This document shows, in pieces, positions 10,244 through 18,987 of a stretch of DNA of 64,000 nucleotides. Position 1 is the stretch's first letter, and each line of letters starts with the position of its first letter. The stretch spans positions 186,001 through 250,000 of the forward strand of contig CAMPIX010000001.1 in assembly GCA_946886565.1 (NCBI GenBank), given 5' to 3'. The position numbers and the translations under genes are program-made. This DNA is from an uncultured Altererythrobacter sp. (GTDB lineage: Bacteria > Pseudomonadota > Alphaproteobacteria > Sphingomonadales > Sphingomonadaceae). The notes beneath the pieces were generated by a model. It was not told the origin of the DNA and searched no databases. It saw nothing but the letters and a program-made list of their open reading frames with translations.

Positions 10244-10351
10244 AGCGACGCAACGCCCCGTCAGCGTCCCTCGGTCCGGTTGTAATTCACCGGCAAATCA
10301 AAGATAGGGAACGCCCCATCGGCAGAACGAGCGTCTCGAAAAAGGATAACC

Positions 10352-11998
10352 ATGTCGCAGCCTCCCGCGCAGGAATTGCGATCGCAACACGACGAGGCCG
10401 CGCGCCATTCTCTCGATGTTCTCGGTCGCGAAATACTCAACCCGATTTCGAACTGGGCGCTGTTCTGGAAGCCGCGCTATCTGGCGCCCTCGCCCGCGCT
10501 CGTGCATCTGCCTTACTTGTTCTGGCTGATCGAGAACCACGCACCGCGGCGTGTGGTGCAGCTCGGTGTCGGTGATGGCGTTGTCTATCTTGGAATTTGT
10601 CAGGCGATCGACAAACTGCGCCTCGATGCTGCTTGCTGGGGTATTTCGCTGCCGGAAAACGGTCGGGAGGCGAGCTGCGCCGCTATTGAGAACAGCGAAA
10701 AGTTCTACGACGACTTCTCGATTGTAAAGGCCGAGAAGATGGCGACCGCACACCGGCATTTCCGGAACGGTGGCATCGACCTGCTCATCGTAAACACTCC
10801 GCTCGACGAAGAGAGCGCCGCTCTGCTCAATTCCGAATGGAAGGAGCTTCTATCGGAGAGAGGGCTTATTGTCGTCCTCGACAGCACCACCAGAATGACC
10901 GAAAGCGGCGCGACGAGCTGGCTCGATCCGCTCCTTGCCGCGCATCCGGGGATTGAGCTCGATCAGGGGGAGGGATTGGTCACGCTGGTCGTCGGTGCCG
11001 ATCAGAACAGCCGAATAGGGCGGCTTGCCGATCTCGAACTCGGCATGGCCGGGTATCGCGAGGCGCGCCAGGTCTTCCGGAGGCTGGGTGACAGCATCGT
11101 GGCCCGGACAAGGGTCAGCGATCTCGAGGAGACCCTGGACGCCGACAGCAAATCGCTGACCGAGGCGCGCAACGAACTCGCCAGGAATCGGGACGAACTG
11201 GCCAAGGCGCGCAGCTCGGAAGAGGATGCCGTCCAGCAACTGGCAGCCACGCAGGCCAGGATTTTCGATCTCCAGAACGAACGTCAGGAGCTTCGATCCC
11301 GGCTTGCCGATGCGAAAAAGGCGGAGGAGGAGGTCGACAGGCTTAAAGCCGAACGGGGCACTCTGGAGGACGAGCTGTCGAAGGCCGGAGAGAAGTTGGC
11401 GGAGGCCGAAAAGGCGCGTACCGATTTTGAAGAGCAGCTGTCGGCGAAAGATGACCGGGTTGTAGCCGAGCTCTCCGAGGCCACGGCAGAGCTGGCGCGG
11501 CTGAAATCGCGATATCAGGATCGGTTGGCGGATATCGCCGAGCTCGGGCACAGCATTTCACGGAAAGATGACGAACTAGAGCAGTTGAAAGCGCAGCATG
11601 ACGACGGCGTCATGCAGCAGTACATCCTCTCTAGACTGACGGATACCCGTTCGCATCTCCAGGCAGCGCTCTACCAGCCGCACCGCCTGCGTGCATACAA
11701 GCGGGCGAAGAACAGAATTGCCGAGGAAATTCGTCTGGTCGAGGCCTCCGGCCTGTTCGACGCAGAATGGTATTGCGCGTCATATCCCGACGCCGATGAC
11801 AGCGGCATCGAACCGATCCGGCACTTCGTGACACAAGGCATCTACGAACTGCATAATCCGGGGCCAGACTTCGACTCGTTCAAGTATCACAAGTCCTATC
11901 CGGACGTGACCGCCGAAGGCGTTGCTGCGCTCATTCACTATGTGCGCAACGGGAAGAATGAGAACCGCCGGATTTTTCCGGTGGGGGACGGGCGCTGA
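10352..11998 (+). CDS. Methyltransferase-like / coiled-coil / WY-PD-HY repeat protein
   Basis: This 548-residue protein has three parts. Residues 60-220 form a Rossmann-like domain (RRVVQLGVGDGVVYLGIC, then GIDLLIVNTPLDEE) consistent with a degenerate class I methyltransferase. Residues 255-420 are a continuous charged heptad pattern predicted to be a long coiled coil. Residues 462-542 carry two copies of a WY..PD..HY repeat also found in two neighbouring proteins. ATG 10352 follows AAGGA at a suitable distance. The layout resembles WbdD, the chain-terminating methyltransferase with a coiled-coil ruler that partners ABC-exported O-antigens, but no sequence homology is claimed. The domain reading is direct; the length-control role is inference. 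Confidence 0.7.
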   Translation: MSQPPAQELRSQHDEAARHSLDVLGREILNPISNWALFWKPRYLAPSPALVHLPYLFWLIENHAPRRVVQLGVGDGVVYLGICQAIDKLRLDAACWGISLPENGREASCAAIENSEKFYDDFSIVKAEKMATAHRHFRNGGIDLLIVNTPLDEESAALLNSEWKELLSERGLIVVLDSTTRMTESGATSWLDPLLAAHPGIELDQGEGLVTLVVGADQNSRIGRLADLELGMAGYREARQVFRRLGDSIVARTRVSDLEETLDADSKSLTEARNELARNRDELAKARSSEEDAVQQLAATQARIFDLQNERQELRSRLADAKKAEEEVDRLKAERGTLEDELSKAGEKLAEAEKARTDFEEQLSAKDDRVVAELSEATAELARLKSRYQDRLADIAELGHSISRKDDELEQLKAQHDDGVMQQYILSRLTDTRSHLQAALYQPHRLRAYKRAKNRIAEEIRLVEASGLFDAEWYCASYPDADDSGIEPIRHFVTQGIYELHNPGPDFDSFKYHKSYPDVTAEGVAALIHYVRNGKNENRRIFPVGDGR

Positions 11999-12074
11999 CA
12001 TAACAGGGCTCGGGCCGAATATCCCGCTGTCCAGGCATGGGCGGCGGCGTTCGGCGCACGGCGCGCCCCATTTG

Positions 12075-14816
12075 CTATGACAAGGCCTCGTCCTGGATCT
12101 CTCTCGCCCGGCGACGGGCGGCAAGGCTCATCTTGTCGAGCTGGAGGCGCGCCGTATCAAGAGCCAGCACCGCATCCGCGACCCCCTCGATTGAATCCGC
12201 CGGCACAACCAGTCCGGTTTGGCCGCTGACCACCAGAGACGGCGGCGCACCTCGATCGTAGCAGATGACCGGCCGCCCCGCAGCCATCGCTTCGACCACC
12301 GTACGGCCGAAACTTTCCGCGAAGTGAGACAGGCTCAGCACGATATCGGCCTGTGCGATCGCCTCGGCCGGACTCGATGCGTAACTGCGAAACTGCACAT
12401 TCCGCGGGAACGGCTGCAAACGATACAAATCGGCGGTCGGCGGTCCGATCAGCAAGAACCGTACCGGCCGTCCGGTCGCGGCAACCATTCGCGCGGCCGC
12501 GACGCAGTCCGCGATCCCCTTCTTGGCGATATTGCTGCTGATCAGGGCCACGGTCAGGTATCGTCCGGGGGCGAAAGGCAGATCGAACAACGCTTCGTCC
12601 ACCGCATTCGGTCGCACCGTGCTGCGATCGGGGCACCCCAGCCAGTCCACCACGACCTGAGACGGCATCACGAAACGGTCTGCCTGATCCTGCAACTGGC
12701 GACGCAAAGCTTCAGCGCTCATGCCAAGGGCGCGGCACAAGGCGGGATCCTCGGCAGGCATCTCGCGCACGTACACCACGCTTGGCACGGCTTCGGCGCG
12801 CGCAGCGATCAGAGGCGCTTCCTGGACGACTGTGTTTACCTGGATTTCGCGTGGGCAATGTTTTCGGATCAGCGCGCGAATGTTGTCGACCGTCTGATCA
12901 TTCGGCGGATGCAAACCACTGCGCCAGATTTGCGGCAGCACCTCGACCGCAGCGCTGATCTCCAGCACGCGCTCGAGATAGGCGGGGTTGCGCAGTGCCG
13001 GGAGGACGACGATCGGGCACAGGCCTTCGCGCGCCATGCGCGCTATCACATCAAGCAGGCTTCGTTCGGCCCCGAAAAGAGCCTCTCTCGATGTATGGGC
13101 GAAGATCAATATGCGCGGGACGTCCGGAGCCGTTCCAGCCAGCTTCCCGTCGAATGCCGGCAGCCTTTCGGCGTTTGCGGCACGACCATTGCGGAGATAG
13201 TGTAGCAGCGGGTTGTCTTCCGGCGCCAACCCGTGAGCCCGTCTGTAGCCGCCAGTGCTGAACGAGGGCCCGGGATCGCGGTTCTCGCTCGCTCCCGAGG
13301 CAAGGTAATGCCGTGCCGCTCCCATCTCGGCATGCAGGACATCCGGATTGGCTTGCAGGTACCAGTCCGTGTCCAGCAGGTCCGAACCGACCAGCAGATC
13401 GTAGTCGCTGGGCGGCCCCTCGCCATCGCCCAGCGAAATCTCCGCCGGTACGCGAAACGGACGCTGCGCGGGCTGTTGAGGCAGATAGAGGTCGCTCGCC
13501 TTCGCGGCCCGCCGATGCCAGTTGTGCGCCGCCTCGAGATAGTCGAACCGCACACCGTGATACTGGGTGCGCATATGGGTGATGCTGGTGTTGGTCAGCG
13601 AGTTCGGCAAGGTTCGCGCAAACGCCAGCGGCACGCCGGGACAAACCTCTCTGACAGCGCCCTGCCCATAGGCGTGCAGGACACGATAGTAGTATTCCGT
13701 GTCCGCATTGACCCGAACCCGATCCCAATAGCCGATCTCATCGCGCAACACCGCGCGGACCATCAGCGAGGAGACGTTGCGATAGATCCAACTGTCTTCC
13801 ATCCGCCAGCGAGTCATTTCCAACCCGTTGCCCGCACGAACCCAATGCGAAACCGAGGCCTTCAGGGTCTCGTCGTCCATTAACGCCCGAGCTTGATATT
13901 CGATCTTCTGCGGATGGGACCAGTCGTCGGCGTCATGCACGGTCACCAACGCGCCCTGCGCCTCCCTGAAGCCTGTATTGCGAGCGGGATAGGCCCCTTC
14001 GTTGCTTCCCAGAGCGATGACGTTGATACGTGCATCTTCGACAGCTGCGGCGCGTGCGATCGCCACGCTGTCGTCCGACGATCCGTCATCCACTACAAGG
14101 ATTTCCAGCCTCGGCCAGCTTTGTGCCTGCAGCCCACGCAAGGCCGTCGGCAGTTCTGCTGCGGAGTTGAAGACCGGCACGATCACGCTGACGAGCGGCA
14201 GGCTGTCTGCAGACCCATACGATACCGGCGCGAAGTCGGCCTGAAGCTGGTCGAACAGGGGGGCGGACCCGCCAGAGAGGGTCACTTGCGCCAGCCCCGC
14301 CTTCGTATGGAGCTGTTGCAGGATCGTCGATACGTCCTTCACCGCGACTCCGGTCGCCTTCGCCAACAGCACCCGAGCCAGAACGAAATCCGGCAGTTCG
14401 CCAAATCGGTCGATCCCCCGCTGCAGAATCTGCCCCGCGGCTTCGATATCGCCACATGCGAGGCAGGCTTGCACGGCCAGCAGGAACGGCCCCTGATGCT
14501 CGACCGCCTCGATTCCTTCCGGGTGGGCATGGAACGTCATGATCGCCCGATATGCGGCTTGATAGCCTTGTCGGTCAGCCTCCCAGCGGGCGAGCACCCA
14601 TCCCGCCGCCGCCTTCTCGATCGCGGGTCCGCGATCGAGAAGTTGCCGAAGCCGGGGCAGAATCCGCTCGTGATGACCGCGCCACAACCAACGATCCAGT
14701 TCCTGCGCATGCACCGCGGCAGGCCGACCAGCCCGGATATTGGGATCGGCCTGCAACCATTCGAAAGAATCGAGCGGCCCAGGAGCGCGACGTTCTGGCT
14801 TGGATCGCGAAATCAA
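12075..14816 (-). CDS. Bifunctional glycosyltransferase: GT2 domain, WY-PD-HY module, GT4 domain
   Basis: This 913-residue chimera should add two sugars or alternate linkages during polymer synthesis. Residues 1-190 are helical and TPR-like. A GT2 domain spans about 205-430 (VSVIVPVFNSAAELPTAL, ILVVDDGSSDDS, TVHDADDWSHPQKIE). A two-copy WY..PD..HY module occupies about 475-555. A GT4 domain spans about 565-905, with AHTSREALFGAERSLLD, ALISSNIAKKGIADCV and the donor-site stretch SLSHFAESFGRTVVEAMAAGR. It is one continuous frame, so it is a true fusion, not a frameshifted pair. It ends tail-to-tail with the gene at 10352 and follows the small module gene by 13 bases. Confidence 0.85.
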   Translation of the reverse strand: MISRSKPERRAPGPLDSFEWLQADPNIRAGRPAAVHAQELDRWLWRGHHERILPRLRQLLDRGPAIEKAAAGWVLARWEADRQGYQAAYRAIMTFHAHPEGIEAVEHQGPFLLAVQACLACGDIEAAGQILQRGIDRFGELPDFVLARVLLAKATGVAVKDVSTILQQLHTKAGLAQVTLSGGSAPLFDQLQADFAPVSYGSADSLPLVSVIVPVFNSAAELPTALRGLQAQSWPRLEILVVDDGSSDDSVAIARAAAVEDARINVIALGSNEGAYPARNTGFREAQGALVTVHDADDWSHPQKIEYQARALMDDETLKASVSHWVRAGNGLEMTRWRMEDSWIYRNVSSLMVRAVLRDEIGYWDRVRVNADTEYYYRVLHAYGQGAVREVCPGVPLAFARTLPNSLTNTSITHMRTQYHGVRFDYLEAAHNWHRRAAKASDLYLPQQPAQRPFRVPAEISLGDGEGPPSDYDLLVGSDLLDTDWYLQANPDVLHAEMGAARHYLASGASENRDPGPSFSTGGYRRAHGLAPEDNPLLHYLRNGRAANAERLPAFDGKLAGTAPDVPRILIFAHTSREALFGAERSLLDVIARMAREGLCPIVVLPALRNPAYLERVLEISAAVEVLPQIWRSGLHPPNDQTVDNIRALIRKHCPREIQVNTVVQEAPLIAARAEAVPSVVYVREMPAEDPALCRALGMSAEALRRQLQDQADRFVMPSQVVVDWLGCPDRSTVRPNAVDEALFDLPFAPGRYLTVALISSNIAKKGIADCVAAARMVAATGRPVRFLLIGPPTADLYRLQPFPRNVQFRSYASSPAEAIAQADIVLSLSHFAESFGRTVVEAMAAGRPVICYDRGAPPSLVVSGQTGLVVPADSIEGVADAVLALDTARLQLDKMSLAARRRAREIQDEALS

Positions 14817-14829
14817 CGAATCATCCCCC

Positions 14830-15246
14830 TCAGGCTAAGGGGCGCTTTTCGGATTCTCCGAGATGGGCGTAGTGAACAAGAGCAGGCCAGCCGGCCTCGG
14901 CCACGTCGGGATTGGCGAGATAATAGGCCATCGTGTCGAATTCCGGCCCGGGGTTTCGCCCCTCGAACGCCCCTGCGCGGACATAGTGTTCGTCGGCCGG
15001 CATGGCACACTCGGCTACGTCCGGATAGGTTCTGAGATACCATGCTCCATCGAACAACTGGCTTTGCGCAAGGATGTGCAACTGGCTTTCGAGGGGCAGA
15101 ACCCCCTCGGCAGGGCCGTTCCACGCCATCGCATAGATCGCGTGAAGCAGCGCGATTTCCAGTTCGTGCCGCTTTCGCAGGTCTCTGATCTCGGCTCGAA
15201 GGAGGGCCTGGATTTCCCTATCGCTTTGCCCGGCGTCCATCGTCAT
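14830..15246 (-). CDS. Small protein consisting mainly of a WY-PD-HY double repeat
   Basis: I do not recognise a named family. The 138-residue protein begins with a charged helix (ALLRAEIRDLRKRHELEIALL) and then carries the same two-copy repeat found in the proteins at 10352-11998 and 12075-14816: FDGAWYLRTYPDV...HYVRAG.FEGRNPGPEFD, then YYLANPDV...LVHYAHLG. It has no signal peptide or membrane segment, so it is probably cytoplasmic. It sits 9 bases after the dioxygenase-like gene and 13 bases before the GT2-GT4 gene, which implies co-transcription. A role as a docking or scaffold protein for the glycosyltransferases is speculation. Confidence 0.72.
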   Translation of the reverse strand: MTMDAGQSDREIQALLRAEIRDLRKRHELEIALLHAIYAMAWNGPAEGVLPLESQLHILAQSQLFDGAWYLRTYPDVAECAMPADEHYVRAGAFEGRNPGPEFDTMAYYLANPDVAEAGWPALVHYAHLGESEKRPLA

Positions 15247-15255
15247 GACCGTTTC

Positions 15256-16215
15256 TCACGCTCGGATCGAGTGGCGCAGACGACTGAGCCACTTTTGCAT
15301 GGAGCCATGTCCAGCGCCCCTGTGCCCCTTCGGCTTTCCCAGTTCCTCTCCCAGGTAGGAATTCGGCCGCGGCTTCCTGTCGTTGACGGCTACCAGATCC
15401 CGTGTCGCGAGCCGACCAAGCGCCTCGTCCGAAAAGGCAGGGGTGTAGTAGATGCAATCCTCGAAGAAATAGTGCGTCACCTGCGACCAGCGGGTGAGCC
15501 GGGGATCGGCCTGCCTGCTCCCGCCGTGCAGCAGGTTCGCGCACCAGATCAAAGCCTGGCCCTTGCGGGCAAGGAAGGGTTCCTCGCTGGCGCCTTCCGC
15601 CTTGCACATGGCGCTCCACGCCTCGGCGAACGGGGTCTGTGCGGACGCTTCCTCGCTGCCGAAACCTCTGCGTCCGATCATGGCGTTCGTGACAATCGGC
15701 CAGCGGTGCGATCCGGGTATGTAGAACAGCGGCCCGGCCTCTTGTGGCACGTCTTCCATCGCGAGCCAGACACCGCACATGAAGCGCTCGGGCAGGCTGG
15801 AGAAATGCACCGCGTCGGCATGTGCGGACTGCTGGGTGCCGACCGGGAAGTTCAGGGTCTGGAAGGGAAACGCCGCACGCCCGTAAAGCTTGCCCAGCAG
15901 GTCCAGGACGGCCTGGTTGGAGGCGATCGCATGCACGTCGTCATCGAACGCCCATGCATCCTGGACACGTCGTTCTCCGCGGGTCTTGTCGGCTGCCGGA
16001 TCATCGAAGGCGATCTCGAAGCGGGGGGCGAGGTTCGCCTTTATGCGCTCGATTCGCGCGTCGATCGCGGGATCGGGAAAGTCGATGACCGCGAAGCCCA
16101 TTTTGTTCAGGTCGCGCGCGGTGGCGCGTTCGGCTTCCGACAAATCCTCCATCGGATCGGAGGCGAAGATGGGCGATTCGATGCGCGGCACTCCGGGGAA
16201 GATCGCTTGGCTCAT
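15256..16215 (-). CDS. Phytanoyl-CoA dioxygenase (PhyH) family protein
   Basis: This 319-residue protein looks like a non-haem Fe(II)/2-oxoglutarate dioxygenase. The HxD half of the iron-binding triad is in QQSAHADAVHFSS near residue 131, and the distal His is in LLHGGSRQADPRLTRWS, where the following Arg is placed to bind 2-oxoglutarate. The segment GPLFYIPGSHRWPI is typical of the PhyH family. It sits in the capsule cluster between kpsT and the small repeat protein, so a hydroxylation of a polysaccharide or lipid precursor is plausible, but the substrate is unknown. Start ATG 16215 leaves 27 bases after the stop of kpsT. Confidence 0.82.
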   Translation of the reverse strand: MSQAIFPGVPRIESPIFASDPMEDLSEAERATARDLNKMGFAVIDFPDPAIDARIERIKANLAPRFEIAFDDPAADKTRGERRVQDAWAFDDDVHAIASNQAVLDLLGKLYGRAAFPFQTLNFPVGTQQSAHADAVHFSSLPERFMCGVWLAMEDVPQEAGPLFYIPGSHRWPIVTNAMIGRRGFGSEEASAQTPFAEAWSAMCKAEGASEEPFLARKGQALIWCANLLHGGSRQADPRLTRWSQVTHYFFEDCIYYTPAFSDEALGRLATRDLVAVNDRKPRPNSYLGEELGKPKGHRGAGHGSMQKWLSRLRHSIRA

Positions 16216-16242
16216 GCGGATTCCTCTGGCTTCGATCCTGCC

Positions 16243-16890
16243 CTAAAGTGCTTCGTAGACGGCAATCGCTTCATCTACATCTTCGTACATCGTCGCGACG
16301 CCTTCATGCAAAACGACCGCACGATTGCAGTATTGCTTGACCGTCGAGAGGCTGTGCGACGCAAGCAGCAATGCGCGATCCCGCCGTTTCTCGAAGAATT
16401 CGGCCTTGCATTTGTCCCTGAAATTCTTGTCCCCGACCATGATGACCTCATCGATCAGGTAGCATTCGAACTCGATCGCCAGAGACAGAGCAAAGGCCAG
16501 ACGGGCGCGCATGCCTGACGAGTAGAGCTTCACCGGCATACGAAGTTGGCTGCCGAGTTCGGTGAATTCCTCGAGGAAGTCGCGCATCTCGGAATATGGT
16601 TTGTCGTAAATGCGCGAAATAAAGCGCGCGTTGTCATAGCCGGTCAGGCTGCCCTGAAACCCACCGGTGAAGCCGAGCGGCCAGGAACACGTCATCCGTC
16701 GGACGACCTTGCCGGACGTAGGCATTTCCACCCCCCCGATCAGCCGGATAAGAGTGGACTTGCCTGCACCGTTGCGCCCGAGCAAGCCGACCCGATCGCG
16801 CGGCTTCATCGTGAATTCGACGCCCTTCAGCACGGTGTTGATCACGTGCCCGGTGCGGTATTCTTTGTGGATGTTACGGCAGTAGATCAT
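16243..16890 (-). CDS. kpsT: Capsule/polysaccharide ABC transporter, ATP-binding protein
   Basis: The 215-residue ATPase powers export of a finished polysaccharide across the inner membrane with the permease encoded upstream. Walker A is LLGRNGAGKST, the signature is LYSSGMRARLAFALS and Walker B is ECYLIDEVIMVGD, all in KpsT form, and it ends at the usual length of the short KpsT type without a C-terminal carbohydrate-binding domain. The start at 16890 overlaps the permease stop by 4 bases (ATGA). Absence of a Wzt-like C-terminal domain argues for capsule-type export rather than Wzt O-antigen recognition. Confidence 0.92.
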   Translation of the reverse strand: MIYCRNIHKEYRTGHVINTVLKGVEFTMKPRDRVGLLGRNGAGKSTLIRLIGGVEMPTSGKVVRRMTCSWPLGFTGGFQGSLTGYDNARFISRIYDKPYSEMRDFLEEFTELGSQLRMPVKLYSSGMRARLAFALSLAIEFECYLIDEVIMVGDKNFRDKCKAEFFEKRRDRALLLASHSLSTVKQYCNRAVVLHEGVATMYEDVDEAIAVYEAL

Positions 16891-17675
16891 GACATCGACA
16901 GAGTGCGGCGCACGCGTCGGCACAGAACAAGTCCTGCCAGCAGGCAGACGAGCGACACCCCGAGAGCTTTGGGAATGTCGTAGTAGGGCGTAACGAGGTC
17001 CCCGAAGGCGCCATAGCGCATCAACTCCATGCCGCTGACCATCGGCGACCACATCAGCGCCTCTCGCATATTCGCCGGCAGCCAGGAGGCCATGTTGAAG
17101 ACGCCGGAAAAGGGAAGCGCGACATAGACGCTTATCCCGATGAGCTTGTCGACGACTTCGGAAAGTTCGGAAAGCGGGGCGAGCATGCTGCACACGGAGA
17201 TCACGAAGAACACGTAGATCGCCCAGCCTGCCACGAGCGATCCGACATCGGCGGGAATCGGAAAATATCCGAAGAAGCCCAATACGATTCCCGCGAAGAT
17301 GTAAGCCATCATCGCTCCGATCGCCTCGATCCACACCCTGACGAAAATGAAATCCAGCACTTTGACCTGACGATGATAGAGCAGGGCACTGTTCGCCTGA
17401 AAGATCTTGGCCGAGCGACCAAAGGAATGGCGCAGGAAGGTCAGCGGAATGTATCCCGTCACGACGAAGGCCACCACGCTGATCCCATGGCTTTCGGGGC
17501 CCTTCAAAACGGTCCACACCACCCCGACGAGCCCGGCAAACAGCAGCGGCTCCGCCATGATCCACAGGAATCCGATGTTCTCACGCCCGAAACGGGTCAC
17601 GAGCTCGCGGATCATCAAGGCCTTCACGACCTTGGTCTGAACCCGCAAGCCATCCGCAAAGCGCGATATCGCCAT
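16887..17675 (-). CDS. kpsM: Capsule/polysaccharide ABC transporter, permease
   Basis: This 262-residue inner-membrane protein of the ABC-2 type forms the export channel. The N-terminus RELVTRFGRENIGFLWIMAEPLLFAG is the family hallmark, and about six hydrophobic segments follow (for example VVGVVWTV, FVVTGYIPLTFL, MMAYIFAGIVLGFFGYF, VFFVISVCSM, SVYVALPFSGVF, LVCLLAGLVLC). It follows kpsE by a single base and overlaps kpsT by 4 bases, so all three exporter parts are translated together. Confidence 0.92.
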   Translation of the reverse strand: MAISRFADGLRVQTKVVKALMIRELVTRFGRENIGFLWIMAEPLLFAGLVGVVWTVLKGPESHGISVVAFVVTGYIPLTFLRHSFGRSAKIFQANSALLYHRQVKVLDFIFVRVWIEAIGAMMAYIFAGIVLGFFGYFPIPADVGSLVAGWAIYVFFVISVCSMLAPLSELSEVVDKLIGISVYVALPFSGVFNMASWLPANMREALMWSPMVSGMELMRYGAFGDLVTPYYDIPKALGVSLVCLLAGLVLCRRVRRTLSMS

Positions 17676-17676
17676 T

Positions 17677-18840
17677 TCAGTCTTCCGGAGCGTGCTCGAG
17701 GATCCCGACCACCAGCATCCAACCCACCAGATAGAGGCAGAGCGCGGCGAAGATCACCGCCAGGATGTTCTTTAACCGATTGGGCAGGGTCGGAGCATCG
17801 GGGCGATTCGGCTCCACCACCCGCTCGAGATAGTATTGCTGCTGCAGGGCCTCGATCCGCGCCTGCTCGAGAGAGGCATTGGCGGCGGTGAGCATCTGGG
17901 TTGCGAATTCCTGCTCCACGAGCAGGTTTTCGTATTCGGTCAGCTTAGAGGCAAGCCCGTCGGGCGTCCCGACTGCACGGCCGGTCTGCGCGGCAACCTG
18001 CTGCGAGATGGATGCAATGCGCGCCCGCAGTGCCGGAATCGACGGGTGATCGGGTGCAATGCGGCGAATTTTGGACAACTCCGCGCGCAGTGCGGTCTGT
18101 TGCGCGATAAGCTCGTTCGAAACGGCAAGCACGCCCATACCCTGCTGTTCGGGATTGAGGATCTCGGACGTATTGCGATAGTCGGCAAGCCGTATGCGAG
18201 CGTCGCGCACACGCTCTTGGGCGGTTTGCACCCGGTCTTCCGCTTCTTCGATGGCTTGGGAATTGACCCGTTCGTTCAGGCTATTGACCAGTTCCTCGCT
18301 CAAATCGAGCAAGCCGAGATTGAGCGCCTGGGCCTCTTGGGGTGTGAACGCCTTGACGCTCAGGATCGTAAGGCCGGTTTCCGCATCGGGCATAGCGGTT
18401 ACCATATCGCTGTAATAGCTGTATAAATCCTCGAACGAACCGGTCTGATAGAACAGAGGGAAACGACTGAACGGGTCGGCTTCGGGCGAACTGAACACGT
18501 CCCGCACGTCGACACGTTCCGACAGATCCGACAAGGCGTCGCGCGATCGCAGATAGCCGAGAATTGCGCTGGCCTGCTCTTCCCCGCTTCCAAGACCGGT
18601 GCTTTGCAGCAATGCGCCAAGCGATGAACCGCCGCCCTGCTGCCCATCCGGCGCCTTGATCACGAATCGCGATTCCGAAAGATAGATGTCCGCGGCGATC
18701 ACGCCGTAATACAGCGTTGCCAGCAGTGAGGGCAAAATCACGAAGAGCCCGAACCAGCGCCACCGCTTCAACCTGGAAAGCACTTTCTCCTTTATGCCAG
18801 CCGCATCCGCGTGGCGTTGCAATTCAGTGTCGTGATGCAT
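17677..18840 (-). CDS. kpsE: Capsule polysaccharide export inner-membrane protein, KpsE type
   Basis: This 387-residue polysaccharide co-polymerase-like protein links the inner-membrane ABC exporter to the outer-membrane channel. A transmembrane helix lies near residues 29-51 (FVILPSLLATLYYGVIAA), a long periplasmic region with coiled-coil helices follows, and a second helix near 355-378 (LAVIFAALCLYLVGWMLVV) sits after the proline-rich PNRPDAPTLPNR. This two-helix plan and the YLSESRFVIKAP start of the periplasmic part fit KpsE/BexC/CtrB. It is the first gene of the leftward kpsE-kpsM-kpsT unit, which probably continues into the PhyH, small-repeat and GT2-GT4 genes. Confidence 0.9.
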   Translation of the reverse strand: MHHDTELQRHADAAGIKEKVLSRLKRWRWFGLFVILPSLLATLYYGVIAADIYLSESRFVIKAPDGQQGGGSSLGALLQSTGLGSGEEQASAILGYLRSRDALSDLSERVDVRDVFSSPEADPFSRFPLFYQTGSFEDLYSYYSDMVTAMPDAETGLTILSVKAFTPQEAQALNLGLLDLSEELVNSLNERVNSQAIEEAEDRVQTAQERVRDARIRLADYRNTSEILNPEQQGMGVLAVSNELIAQQTALRAELSKIRRIAPDHPSIPALRARIASISQQVAAQTGRAVGTPDGLASKLTEYENLLVEQEFATQMLTAANASLEQARIEALQQQYYLERVVEPNRPDAPTLPNRLKNILAVIFAALCLYLVGWMLVVGILEHAPED

Positions 18841-18942
18841 GTTCGATGTCTTTTGAATCTGGCAGCGCAGGAAGGCCCGTCGCAGCGGTGCGGAGCAGCG
18901 TCTCGTTCACGAATAGTCGCTCAGGCTTCCGCCTTAACGATA

Positions 18943-18954
18943 GTTTCTTGAAAC
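18943..18954. promoter_or_regulatory. 12-bp palindrome upstream of kpsE
   Basis: The perfect palindrome-like site GTTTCTTGAAAC (5-bp arms, 2-bp centre) lies about 100 bases upstream of the kpsE start in the AT-rich gap 18841-18987. The gap should hold the kpsE promoter. A regulator site is possible, but a 12-bp symmetric sequence can also occur by chance. Confidence 0.25.
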
Positions 18955-18987
18955 AAAAAGGCGATTTTGGCGGTCCTGCAGTTGTCG

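Noticed and set aside
12075..14816. Two glycosyltransferase genes joined by a sequencing frameshift
   Set aside because: The frame is continuous, both domains have complete motifs, and the linker is a defined repeat module rather than a damaged end or start.
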